Shown: piece by piece, positions 13,224 to 24,123 of the stretch | How the letters are laid out: each line of letters opens with the position of its first letter | How positions within the stretch are numbered: the first letter of the stretch is position 1 | Origin: Torymus aiolomorphi | Taxonomy: Eukaryota; Arthropoda; Insecta; Hymenoptera; Torymidae | Length of the DNA: 64,000 nucleotides | Assembly: GCA_036365515.1 (NCBI GenBank) | Contig: CM070877.1 | Coordinates: forward strand, 17,482,701 to 17,546,700 | Reading direction: 5' to 3' | Notes under the pieces: model-generated | Databases searched by the model: none | What the model was told of the DNA's origin: nothing | Seen by the model: the letters and a program-made list of their open reading frames with translations, nothing else | Program-made: the position numbers and the translations under genes

Positions 13224-14498
13224 GCAAAATTATTTAAACTAATACATGTCTACAGTTAATAATGTTCACTCTTCAGCGATTTTTTATTAATATAAAATTT
13301 TTTGCAACATTTAAAAATAATAATTTATTTTAACAACAATATGACAATAACGATTAATAATTGGGGGTCGAAGCCTACCTAATCGTATTCCTCTCATTTC
13401 AGCATATCGATTTAAAAAAAAATGATCTCATTTGGAGTTATAGAAGCCGAGATACAAGTTTAGATCACGCGTTCATTTTGAAGGCGCGGTTTCGGAATTC
13501 TCCTTTACCTGAATTTCATGCCCTGACATCCAACTTCGCAATGTTTATTATTTTTTTATTACTAAAAGAACGTGTCCAATGAATTCAGAAATTTGTATAA
13601 AAAGAGTTCTTGTAATATCCTAACAAGACCAATTTTGATTGTTGTTAAAAAGCAAATAGTTTAACGATAAACACTCGTCATCTTTGGAGACTTATATCTG
13701 ACGATCTATACGTTGAATCGAGACCAGCGTGATTTTAAATGAAAGGCGATTGCAAGAACTTTCTTTATGTGTGTTTATAATATTTTTTTACTTGCAAAAT
13801 GGCAGCGTAAAAGTAATTATTTATAAGGAAAAAAATTTCCGAGCATTTAAAATTGCTTAAAAAGTTGTTAATAATTATAAAATTGATATTCTGATGATGC
13901 CAGGCGATAGTTGGGAACATTATGAGTACGTAAAAAAATCAGGACCGATTTTAAATAATCGGTTTGGCTCTGGCATTAATGCAAAAAAATAGTGTTTTTT
14001 TCCACCGAGTTTAGTTAACAAAAGAGTTGTGCGAAAACTATTCGACTGATCGAAATCAGCTTTGGGGGCTTTATTTATATTGCTTTGAAGTACTTACATA
14101 CAAATTTTCAAAAGGATAGGACCGGCCCTTAACAATTCTACAAGTGCTTCAAAAATACCCTATTTTTCATGCTTTTTTTGCGCGTTTATTGCTATTTTGC
14201 AATATAATTATTGCATTTCCATTTTTTGATTCAACTCTACCTTGTAGAAAATTTCATGGGGAACAACTTTGGTCCTATGAATATTTTCTCTAAAACGCAT
14301 CGTTAAGAAGTTATTTTCAATATTATATGAGAAAAACCATGATTTTGACGTATTTTTTCACGTTTCTATTTTTCCTGCAAATTGCATAACTTTTTTTGTT
14401 GGTGCACCCCGATATTTTCGTTTTATATGTTATGGAGAAGCTATAGCCAAAAAAGATACGTCAGAACGCATCCATGTGAAAGTCTACTGCTCCTGGCC
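13224..14498 (-). repeat. Right terminal inverted repeat of element A
   Basis: Inverted copy of 6553-7783. It begins just downstream of the nuclease gene, with AATGCAAAATTATTTAAAC as the innermost matching sequence, and ends ...CTGCTCCTGGCC followed by TA. Confidence 0.9.
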
Positions 14499-14673
14499 TA
14501 ACATGTAAGTCTCCCCTCCCTAGTGTGTCTGTGAGTAAGAAGGTAGCTCGAGCAGCAGCGAGCGACGCCCTATACTCTCTCTCTAGTCTCGGACGCCCAG
14601 CATGTAACATCTCGCGCATGGCGCAGGCAAGCGCCGATTATAATTACACTTACTTAATAAACTAGTCATTCTT

Positions 14674-17370
14674 TTAAGTCCAATAAAGAGTTCTTTTCAC
14701 TACACCTTTCCACCAACTCCAACAATCTTCAATTAATTTTAACACTATCTGAGCCATTACGCAGCTACATATTCCTTCAAAAAAGTCGTGCATTACATCA
14801 ACAGTGGCGTTCTCGATTACATGAAAATCGTGTAACTGATTAAACACGCATTCACTTTTAATTCCAGTTTTAGTCATATTAATATTTTTAATGTCATTTT
14901 CGTAGTCTTCAGTAGTTCGCATTAGAGATTCATCTTCTATAGTTAACATTTTTATAAGATCTGGATCAGCATAACACATCCGACAAAACATCGTTGAATT
15001 AAATGATTCTACGAATTCAAAAATAGAATTCAGTCCGAGATTGTCGCCTACAATAAGAGCAGTAATAAAATATACTTTATATTGTTTTCTGCCAATAACT
15101 ATTTCAATTCCATTTTGTCGCAAATTGCGCAATTCTTCTACAAGTTTTTGAAAAATGGCGGCATTACCATATCGTTTTCTGTGCAGCGAATCGACGTACT
15201 TTACGTATACTATGCAAAAAAATATATTAATGTTTGAAATACTTACGAGTTTTATTGCAAGACGACTTTTTAATACTTGAAAACAGCCAATTATTTGTAA
15301 TCCAGTTTTCTTTTCATATGAACTACTCCATTTGTGAGTATGACTGTCATTCCACATATTTATTATTGTGTCTTCTACACCAGCATCGGACTCGACTAGC
15401 TCTTTAATCAAAACAGATAAATCAACTTCTTTGAAGTCTATAAAATAAAAAATAATTTTCATTTAAATGCAGAATTAGTAAGAATTTTATTTAATCTGCA
15501 AAAACTTTTTAAACATATAGCTAGTATAAGCTTTATAAAAATGAAACAGTAAATGTAACTGGGTTAACAAACCTCGATTCTTATTTTCTTTTTTCGAAGT
15601 TTTTGATTCTTTATTAGTACCACCAAGAGTTTGTAATCCAGCGTCACGTACCAATTCTCTCAGTTTTGTGTACTCGTTATACAAAAGACCACCAGAATTG
15701 ACTTTGTTGTATGGTTTGCTATTTATTTCATTCTTATCGAAATTCCCATTTTCTACTTGATAGGAAGGTTCATAATATAAGCAGTCTTTTTCAAGTTGAA
15801 ACAATTCGACGATTGATTCAGATAGTTCAAAAAATCTCGTTTTTGTTACACTAGAATAAAAGTTTGATTTGGGAATTTATTAGCGATTTTTATAAATAAT
15901 CTTACATGCGATGGAAGGAAGTCCTGTCATCATAATGTTATGTGAAATGAAATAATATCAAGTGATGGTAAAATTATAATCTTAAATATAATTTCTAACT
16001 ATATGCAACAAAAAATCAATAAATTTTATATAATGTAGCTATGATGAAAACAAAAGTTAAAATAAAAAATTAATTTTTTATTTAATATTTGTCAAGTATT
16101 GAAAATAAAAAGGAATTTCATATTTGAAAAAAGGGTAAATAAACATCTTACGAAAACGGATTTTCCGATGATGCAGTTAGGAGCATTTCCATTATCCATA
16201 ATTATTTCACTTAATTTTGTTCGATAAGGTGAAATATCTTTTTTCTTAGCATATCTATATAATATCATTAATCCACTTAGTCTTTCTGTACTACTTAACA
16301 ATTTAAACAAGGGCTTATTTTGTTGAACTATAAATGAAAGGTGATAAACACTTTAAAACTGCACAACAAAAATTTATCTAAATATTGGTAATGGGTAAAC
16401 CATAAGAGAATTATAAAGAAAAACTATAATTACTCTGGCTGTATGATTTCTTTATTTCTGCAAATAATCCATCTTTAATAGAATTACTGTCAACATTAGA
16501 AAAACTTTCATCGTTAATTTTAGTTCTTGGTATGCTTTTGGTTTTCTCTAAATTACTTATCTTGTAATGGACTACTTAATCGACTGACTTTACTTGGAGT
16601 TGGTCCTATAAAATCTGCATCTATAATTTCATCGGGTAATTCTATAGTTTCATCAAAACTGTTGGCGCAATCAATGATTATTGGTTAATAAAATACTTAA
16701 TTGCTCAAAAGGATCCACGTGTTTCATTACACATACAAACAACCTATCAAAGTTGAATTGCGAGCAGTCTGAAAGGACAAAAAACTCATTTGATTATTGG
16801 TGCGGTTTCGATAAAACCAGTGTTCTGTATAAATGCCCGTAGATTATTTTGCAGTACTGGAAGTCGTATCAGAAAACGTCGTAGATTTTTTAGATATCTC
16901 ATTATATCTAGCAATTTCTTCTTTGAATATTTCATGTAAATGTTTAAAAATTCCCTTTGTTGTCACGCAGTTTGCAATTATTTTTTCCATCTCGTCGTCT
17001 GTTAGTTGACAAAACTTTTCTTTATCTACTCTATTAACTGCACCAATTTTTTTTTTATTATGTTGGAAAAAGATATTATCAACCTAGAAAGTATACAAAA
17101 AACACGTGCTTTTGCAAACGATAAATTATGAGAAAATGAAATTGTAACCTTAACTAATTAAGTACGCTAAATTTTTATAATTTAGAAATATTTACAACAC
17201 TTTTAAGTAGGAAAATGTCAAAAGATATAATATTACTTCGAAATATTTTATTAAACTTATCATACTATTCAAATAATAAATATGATGTTATACTTACAAC
17301 AAAAAAGACTGAAGATTTGTAACTTCCACTCTATTAACTTTGTACTCACGAATGGGTCCACCACGCTCAT
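14674..17370 (-). pseudogene. SAM-domain transposase-like gene, decayed, probably multi-exon
   Basis: The pieces lie in order on the - strand. A possible start is ATG at 17370 (MSVVDPFVSTKLIEW). Next comes a SAM-like segment at about 17080-16840 (FCQLTDDEMEKII, then KGIFKHLHEIFKEE), preceded by CTTTCTAG, a likely acceptor. A linker follows at 16680-16440, then blocks at 16310-16150, 15804-15487 (GGLLYNEYTKLRELVRDAGL) and 15437-14674. The last block holds IVGDNLGLNSIFEFV, a CRMC pair and DVMHDFFEGIC. This layout matches a SAM-containing, transposon-derived protein family that I recall as multiplied in insect genomes; I have no formal name for it. A frameshift near 16561, a stop near 16850 and an inserted PLE fragment (16684-16793) indicate a dead copy. 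Exon joints are partly guessed. Confidence 0.55.
16684..16793. repeat. Penelope-type terminal repeat fragment inside the SAM-transposase gene
   Basis: About 110 bp beginning TTAATAAAATACTTAATTGC and running through GGATCCACGTGTTTCATTAC. It recurs inverted at about 18553-18667 and partly in direct orientation at 18914-18980. It interrupts the coding sequence of the surrounding - strand pseudogene. Confidence 0.75.
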
Positions 17371-17619
17371 CTTCTTTCAATATTTTAAAACAAACACTGA
17401 CAATCACCGCGAGTATACGTGTCCACAACAGCAAAAAACGTGTACCTTTCTGGCAACGGCGGCAAGCGTGAACGGCACGTCTAACGACTGTGGCAGTCAC
17501 CCCGTATGAGCATGCCTAGAGAGCATCGTTGACATGCTGTTTAGCACGAACATAGACGCTTACCGTCGCGCCGTTGCCCGGTGACAGAGAAGGCACGCGC
17601 ATACCCTGTTATCGATCAC

Positions 17620-18478
17620 GGTATATAGCTCTGAATACTTCTTTCCGTGTACAATTTACACATGAAATAGAAAAGGATAATAAAATCAATTTTCTAGAGA
17701 TATCTTTAATTCGAGATTCAAGTCGTATTATTACTGATTGGTATCGGAAAGAAACGTTTTCAGGTAGATTTTTGCATTTTAATTCGAGCCACTCGATTAG
17801 TCAAAAAAGAGCGATGGTATATACATTAGTAGATAAAGCGATCCTTCTAGCCAATCAACAGTTTCATAAAAAGAACATTAAGATTGTAAAACAATTTCTC
17901 ATAGACAGTTCTTACCCTATTAAATTTATTAATAGTAACTTGAAAAAAAGATTAGATAAAATTAAATATACAAATGATAGTAATAATAATAATAGTGAAA
18001 TCAACAACAATAATTATATCAATACGAATAGATATCTAAGAGCTATAAGTATACCTTTTGTACCCAGGGTTTATGAGAAAATTGAGTATACATTGAACAA
18101 CATCACATTAGGACTATTCCAAAAATTATAAACAACTTGAATAACATCATTATAAGAGGCGAAGAAAAAACGGAAAAAATTAACGAAACCAATGTTGTTT
18201 ATAAAATTGACTGTCGTGATTGTGATGCTACATATATTGACGAAACTAAGAGGCAACTAAAACAGAGAATAAATGAACATATACGTAATACTAAAAAACC
18301 TGATGAACACTACGTTATTAACCAACATATGGAAGCGTACAATCACACCTTTGATTTCGAAAATAAGTGCTCACTTTACCTGAAACATCCCACATACATC
18401 CCCAATACTAATAAAAAATTTTTATTTTCGAGTTTACACAACATAGTTTTATACAGCGGTCTACTGTTAATTCAATGA
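17620..18478 (+). pseudogene. Penelope-like element: RT C-terminal part and GIY-YIG endonuclease (5'-truncated)
   Basis: The first frame (to 18131) carries the region after the RT palm that is typical of PLEs: FTHEIEKDNKINFLEISLI, then ITDWYRKETFSGRFLHF and KRAMVYTLVDKAILL. After a frameshift near 18130, the second frame (18137-18478) holds the GIY-YIG-type domain: VVYKIDCRDCDATYI followed by DETKRQLKQRINEH. In this family the YI is normally followed by Gly; here it is Asp, so the nuclease motif is damaged. There is no RT catalytic region, so the copy is 5'-truncated, as is common for PLEs. It is followed at once by a palindromic terminal repeat. Confidence 0.85.
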
Positions 18479-18602
18479 AATTTTGCAAAAGATTTTACTG
18501 TGATATACAATAACTCGTTATTTGAATGTCTATAGTTTTTAGTCTTACTGTAATATTCAAATGAGTTTTTTGTCCTTTCAGACTGCTCGCAATTCAACTT
18601 TG

Positions 18603-18980
18603 ATAGGTTGTTTGTATGTGTAGTGAAACACGTGGATCCTTTTGAGCAATTAAGTATTTTATTAATTTACTATCAGTCGACGTTTCGGAATCATTGTAGG
18701 ATTCCCTTTTCCAGAGACTAATTAATTAAATTAACTAACACATACGCCCAATTTCATAGCAATGTAGTTGCTCGTCAATACAATACGTGTTCAATCTTTT
18801 TGTATTGACGAGCAACTACATTGCTATGAAATTGGGCGTATGTGTTAGTTAATTTAATTAATTAGTCTCTGGAAAAGGGAATCCTACAATGATTCCGAAA
18901 CGTCGACTGATAGTAAATTAATAAAATACTTAATTGCTCAAAAGGATCCACGTGTTTCATTACACATACAAACAACCTAT
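18603..18980. repeat. Large palindrome: paired Penelope terminal repeats with degenerate hammerhead-like core
   Basis: Two inverted arms of about 175 bp meet at about 18790 (centre TCAATCTTTTTGTATTGACG). The outer ends are ATAGGTTGTTTGTATG and its complement. Each arm contains CGAAACGTCGACTGATAG (+ strand at about 18892-18909, - strand at about 18675-18692), the GAAAC-GTC part of PLE-associated hammerhead ribozymes, with a possible stem II GGAATC/GATTCC. The other core half reads CTGGAAA instead of CTGANGA, so cleavage activity is doubtful. Confidence 0.75.
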
Positions 18981-19463
18981 TACTGTAATATTAACCTTAT
19001 GTTTTACAACTTCGCACTCGATCTCAATTTTAACTATACAATTATAGATAAATATTCTATTAAGTTTATATTTATATATTTATTTTTGTATTTTTATTAA
19101 ATAATAAAGTACTCTATTATTTTATATCACAACTTGATTTAAATCCAACTGTAACATGCAGTTCTTCTTTTTCCACTTCGTATATAATAAAATTTTTTGT
19201 CTTTTTGATACAGTAAATCATTGCGGTCTTATCCATTTTGCACAGTTTCCCTTGCAAATGTACATAGAAAGAATATATACCAAGATAGTATCGTGATAAA
19301 TTAAACTATTCATTCTCTGCGTAAAGAAAAAAAACAAGGATAACACGCATTGCTACTCTCCAATAAAATATCCACATCGACACCGGAATCCCATCTCCCA
19401 CTTCTTCGAAAAAAAAAAGAAAAGCCAGACTCCCAAGACCGCACGAAAACTCCTTCATTTCTC

Positions 19464-19702
<239 letters not shown>

Positions 19703-20062
19703 GATATTCGCCTCCCTTATTTGTCTTAGACGCGCGAGAGTGAAAATGTGAGTTTGAATGACACTGCCGGAGTTCGGAAAATTGAGTTTTCGAGCGAAAT
19801 GGCGGAAATTGTTATGAAGAGAGAGAGGGAGAGGCGGAGAGCGGGAAAACAATGCCTTTTGTTGCGACCGAATTGTTGAATATATAGTGCGCGAATGTGA
19901 TATTGATGAGTCAATGAGCATTGATATTTTTAACGTTTCGTTGAATCATGGTTTCTATTGCTGCGCAGTTGAATGAATTGGCTTCTGATATTTTTTTAGG
20001 TTACTGAACATGTAGAAAAATAATTTTTAATATTTTATAAAAATTATACCTGTCAAATTTTG

Positions 20063-20402
20063 ATATACAACCTGTTCTGAAAATGTATGCGTCTGTAAAC
20101 ATAATCGTGTAGAGCGCAAAATTCTAAGAAAAAAGTTCCTTTACTATTTTTTCATATGACTAGTACTTTTTTAGTAACTGATGTGTTTAAATTGTTTGTT
20201 TTTATTAGAAAATGTATACCTATGTTTATAAGATGATATCTATAGATATACAATTCCTATTAAAAACAAACAATTTAAACACATCAGTTACTAAAAAAGT
20301 ACTAGTCATATGAAAAAATGGTAAAGGAATTTTTTTCTTAGAATTTTGCGCTCTACATGATTATGTTTACAGACGCATACATTTTCAGAACAAGTTGTAT
20401 AC
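20063..20402. repeat. Fold-back MITE, about 340 bp
   Basis: Inverted arms of about 150 bp. The ends are ATATACAACCTGTTCTGAAA on the left and the complement of GTATACAACTTGTTCTGAAA on the right. The inner arm pairs TTTAAATTGTTTGTTTTTAT with its complement at 20262-20281. A TTGATA motif lies near both ends and may be a short target duplication, but the boundary is not exact. Confidence 0.75.
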
Positions 20403-21368
20403 CTTGATAATATGAGCAGGTTGGTAAAATGGCGTTACAAGTACGAACGTAGAATTTTAATAAGAGAGCTTATTATTTTTGTGAAACAAGCTACTTTGGA
20501 AATTTATACTTTACAAATAATGACTTCCTTACATGTAACAGTTATAAATTAGAAGACTAATACATACGTATAGCATTTTAAAAACAATAAATTCAGCTAC
20601 GGTTTGCTAACTTCTAACAAATCTCCATTTATGGATAATTGAAGGGTAACTATTATATTGTTCTTGGCGCGAGCTTCTCAAATTTCAAATTCATTTGTTC
20701 TTTGTTTAGACACAATACAGGTGTTAGCTGAATATGCTGCCAATTTAATTAAAATTATTACCAAGATATCTATTTCGTTCATGTCTTATAAAGTAACTTC
20801 TGCAATTACTGTGGTTTTGAGATATTTTTGTAGTATATATAAAGTTACTTCACGTTTAATGTCCATTTCACCGTTTACATTAATAATAATTGAAGAGAGA
20901 TGAGACGTGAGTGACTAACTTTCTCCGAAAATCCAATAAAAAATACCTCTTATAGTATAAATGTATAATGAGTTCTCTTATCCTAATGAAACCACATTCT
21001 ATTTCAATACACACTGCTTGACTATTACACGAACTATTTCTCAAAATTACGAGCCCACAATAACGAGGTCATCCCACGAAATCTTCATCTCCGCGAAAGA
21101 CATGCACATACACACACCATGCATCTCTCGACACTTGCGCTAAATCAAACGACAGCGACGCGTTTATTAGATCGATCAAGACCCGCTACCCCGGCCAGAT
21201 ATAAATTCACCCCCAATTACACTTAAAATTCGGCATGATTAAAGACGCGTGTAGGAAGTGTGTGAGTCACATTCTCTTATACGCGCCGCGGCCAAGAGAT
21301 CACGAGGAGTCGGTGAATTGTAACGACCGTCGCTTCTACTGCTGCCGCTGCTGCTGCTGTTAGGCTCT
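20403..21368. other. Non-coding flank between repeats
   Basis: No convincing gene. The last 250 bp are GC-richer and contain a short GCTGCTGCTGCTG run just before element B. Confidence 0.45.
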
Positions 21369-21370
21369 TA

Positions 21371-24123
21371 GTCCAGGTGGTAGAGCAGTAAAACCAAGCT
21401 TTGGTGGACCTTCTTTGAAGTAGAGCATATTATAACGTAGAAAGTTCTGAAATAATATGTAGAAAAAGAATCCGAGTTTGCCTATTCAAAAAAATGTCTG
21501 CTAAATTCAGTATAGCAACAAATGTACCGAAATAACGTAAAAAGGCCTATTTTCGGCATATTTTCTCTTATAACTTGAGAAGGAAGCGTTTAATCGAAAA
21601 TAGTCATAGGACATTTTTTGTTTATCTGATGTTTTTCTACAAAGTTAATGTATTTCCGAATCGAAAAATTTTATTTTGCGCTAACAATGAGTAAAAAACC
21701 GTTAAAAATTATATGTAAAATGTAACTAATTTTTAAGGGGCGTAAAAATCAATGAATGTTAATGAAAATTTGTGAAATGGTAGCTCATTATATGATAATA
21801 CTACATAAAAAAATTCAGGATGATTGACGGTGTGTAGTTTTCCAGTACGGCTGTTGTTAACTAAAAATTTATAACAATTTTGTCGCGTGCCATGGGTTTA
21901 AATAAAGACTCCACGCGGTCGCTGAATTTTTTACACATACTTTGGCTTATAGTTAATAATATGCAATATCAAAAATAGCCTGTTTTGCATTATACGGGTG
22001 CTTTAGAATTTTTTTAAATTTTTTCAATTTTTTTTTTTTATAAATAAATGCAATTACATGAAAACGGCTCGATGAAAATGCAATGTTAAAAAAGGCTTGA
22101 GAAGCTGATTAAAAAACGCTTTAATCGAGCTAAAACCGACCCGATTCAAATGACTACAACCGGAGATATTAGAGCTTTAAGTCAACCTAAATTTACGGCT
22201 GACTTAAACGTGAAGTAGACAAATAAAAAATGTAGTGTTGTAGCTAATTGTAAGAGCTTTCAATATCCGTTGAGTGCATTTCCGGCACTTATTTGCTTCA
22301 TTAAATAAAAATTATGAAAGGAAGCCTGATCGTTGAAATTTCTCGGCGGAACGGCGCGGGAGGCGGAGTGGGGATGACTGCGAGCAGCTGTGCTACCGCG
22401 CGGCACTGTCTCTTCAAAACGGATATGCGCGATAAAACTTAACTTTTCTCGGGAACGAATTAACTTATAGACTTCATTTTTTTTTAAATTTGATATTGCG
22501 AATCGAGAGGAATAGGAATTTCGCATTATGTAAATAAATAAATTCTAAGTGAATTTTACGCATGAAGAATTAAGCAATTTTTTTTTCATTAAAAATTTAT
22601 TTATGACATGAAATTAATGTTTTTAAAGTAAATTAATAACTAACAGATTATTCTAAATTAATGATTTTGCAATTTATTTGTAAAAAATGTGTATTTTTAT
22701 TATAAATATATTTAAATTAAACAGTATATTTTTTCATTGTATGTAAATATATTGTTATGTTAACATCTATACAAACTGAATAAAGCGGTCTATTGTACTC
22801 CAGGTAGGTAACCGTTTGTATTGACACGAAAGGTACGAAGGTCAACGCACTTTGTAATCCCCCCCCCCCCTGTTTGAAATCTTATTATATGTTTCGCTTA
22901 CACGGCTACATGGCCAGTCGGGTGAGACGAACCAATCAGAGATGCTGTCGTTCTTGGAATGAACGGCATCCCGCAGCACTTATGAAAATCGTCCTTTATA
23001 ATAGTATAGGTTGTGTAGAGCAGTCTGTAACGTCTTTCAGTCGGTTAGTCTGGAAGCGTCCTTAGTAGCAATCACTTGGCGTCATAGTTTACCAGTTAAA
23101 AGTTAGTTTTCAGAGTGTATTTTCGCATACTTATATATAAAATTGGAGAATTCATGTAAGTATTCTGTTCCTATGATTGAAATACTAAAAATTTTAGAGA
23201 ACATTCCTATATCCATAATATCATTTCAATAAATTATAAAGTCGCTGCTAAATACTATATAGCACATATTATTTTGCAGCTTCTATTCTAATGTAATGGC
23301 TGATCAAGTGAATTGTATGATTTGTGAAAAGTCGCTAAATATCGGTGCTATTCGTACATTGAAAGAAGAAAGTATTCGAAGTTGCGTCGCATCAAGCATA
23401 AGGAGACAAGACAAAAAACATTTGCAATTTCGGAAATTCAGTTCCATTAATGTTCATGCTAATTGTGCGAAATCTTATACATGGGAAAAGAATATACAAG
23501 CAGCAGAGAATAAATTAAAATCTTTGCCAGGTATTTCTACACGTGCTTCTACAGGCGCCGATTTTAACTTTGCAAAATTTTGTTATATTTGTGGAAAAGA
23601 TGCTAGCGATGATTTTATAGAAAAACAAAAAAAACTAGCTGCAAATATTCGACAAGTGGTTTATTTTGTATCTAAAACTGGCAGCAGGACTACTTTACTC
23701 AACAAATTACAAGAAGTCGATGACAGAGAATACTTAGAAGTGTATAATCGAATAATAAAAGTTGAGGATTTGGTAGCTGTAGGCGCTCGATACCATCAAA
23801 GCTGCTATAAATTATTATATAATAAATTTAGAAAAGAGAGTAGAAATAAAGACACTAATACCTATAAAGCCGCAAAATTTATTGCAAATTATATAACGGA
23901 AAATAAAGAAGAATGCCAGTTTAGTGTACGAGAAATATTGCAGAATTTTGCAAGTGTCGAATGGCCCAACACAAAATATTTAAAAAATTATTTAATTGAT
24001 ATTTTTGAAACAGACATTATTATTCACACTTCCAAATACGGGCCGATAATCACATTTCTCAACATTGGACATAAAATTTTAACTGACAATTGGTACAAAA
24101 ATAAATGTAAGGATGAAACAGCA
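21371..24123 (+). repeat. Left arm of element B inverted repeat
   Basis: Matches the complement of 26495-29281. It holds the terminus, an AT-rich subterminal region, a C-run (22861-22870), and the start of the gene at 23296. Relative to the right arm it lacks a segment of about 45 bp near 22780 (present in the right arm at about 27840-27885). Confidence 0.92.

Larger units (their letters stand above)
6553..14498 (+). mobile_element. DNA transposon 'element A' with ~1.2-kb inverted repeats and XPG/FEN1-like nuclease gene
   Basis: Both ends read inward TAGGCCAGGAGCAGTAGAC, and a TA dinucleotide sits at each boundary (6551-6552 and 14499-14500). The inverted repeats extend about 1.2 kb. Between them is one long, frame-broken gene for a Cys/His-rich protein ending in an XPG/FEN1-like nuclease and a CXC domain. 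The ends (TAGGCCAGG) resemble those of element B (TAGTCCAGG), and the proteins are clearly homologous. I infer a cut-and-paste-like DNA transposon. Its superfamily is uncertain: Academ elements are said to carry XPG-like nucleases, but I see no helicase here. TA may be target duplication or part of the terminus. Confidence 0.85.

Noticed and set aside
15230..15266. A 37-nt intron (GTAAGT...TTTTGCATAG) in the SAM-transposase remnant
   Set aside because: The splice-like signals are striking, but removing 37 nt breaks the frame while leaving it in keeps the frame open.
22260..22526. Identical 88-codon frames at 22260-22526 (-) and 28141-28407 (+)
   Set aside because: Copies of the element B arm; no domain, and the frame is likely accidental.
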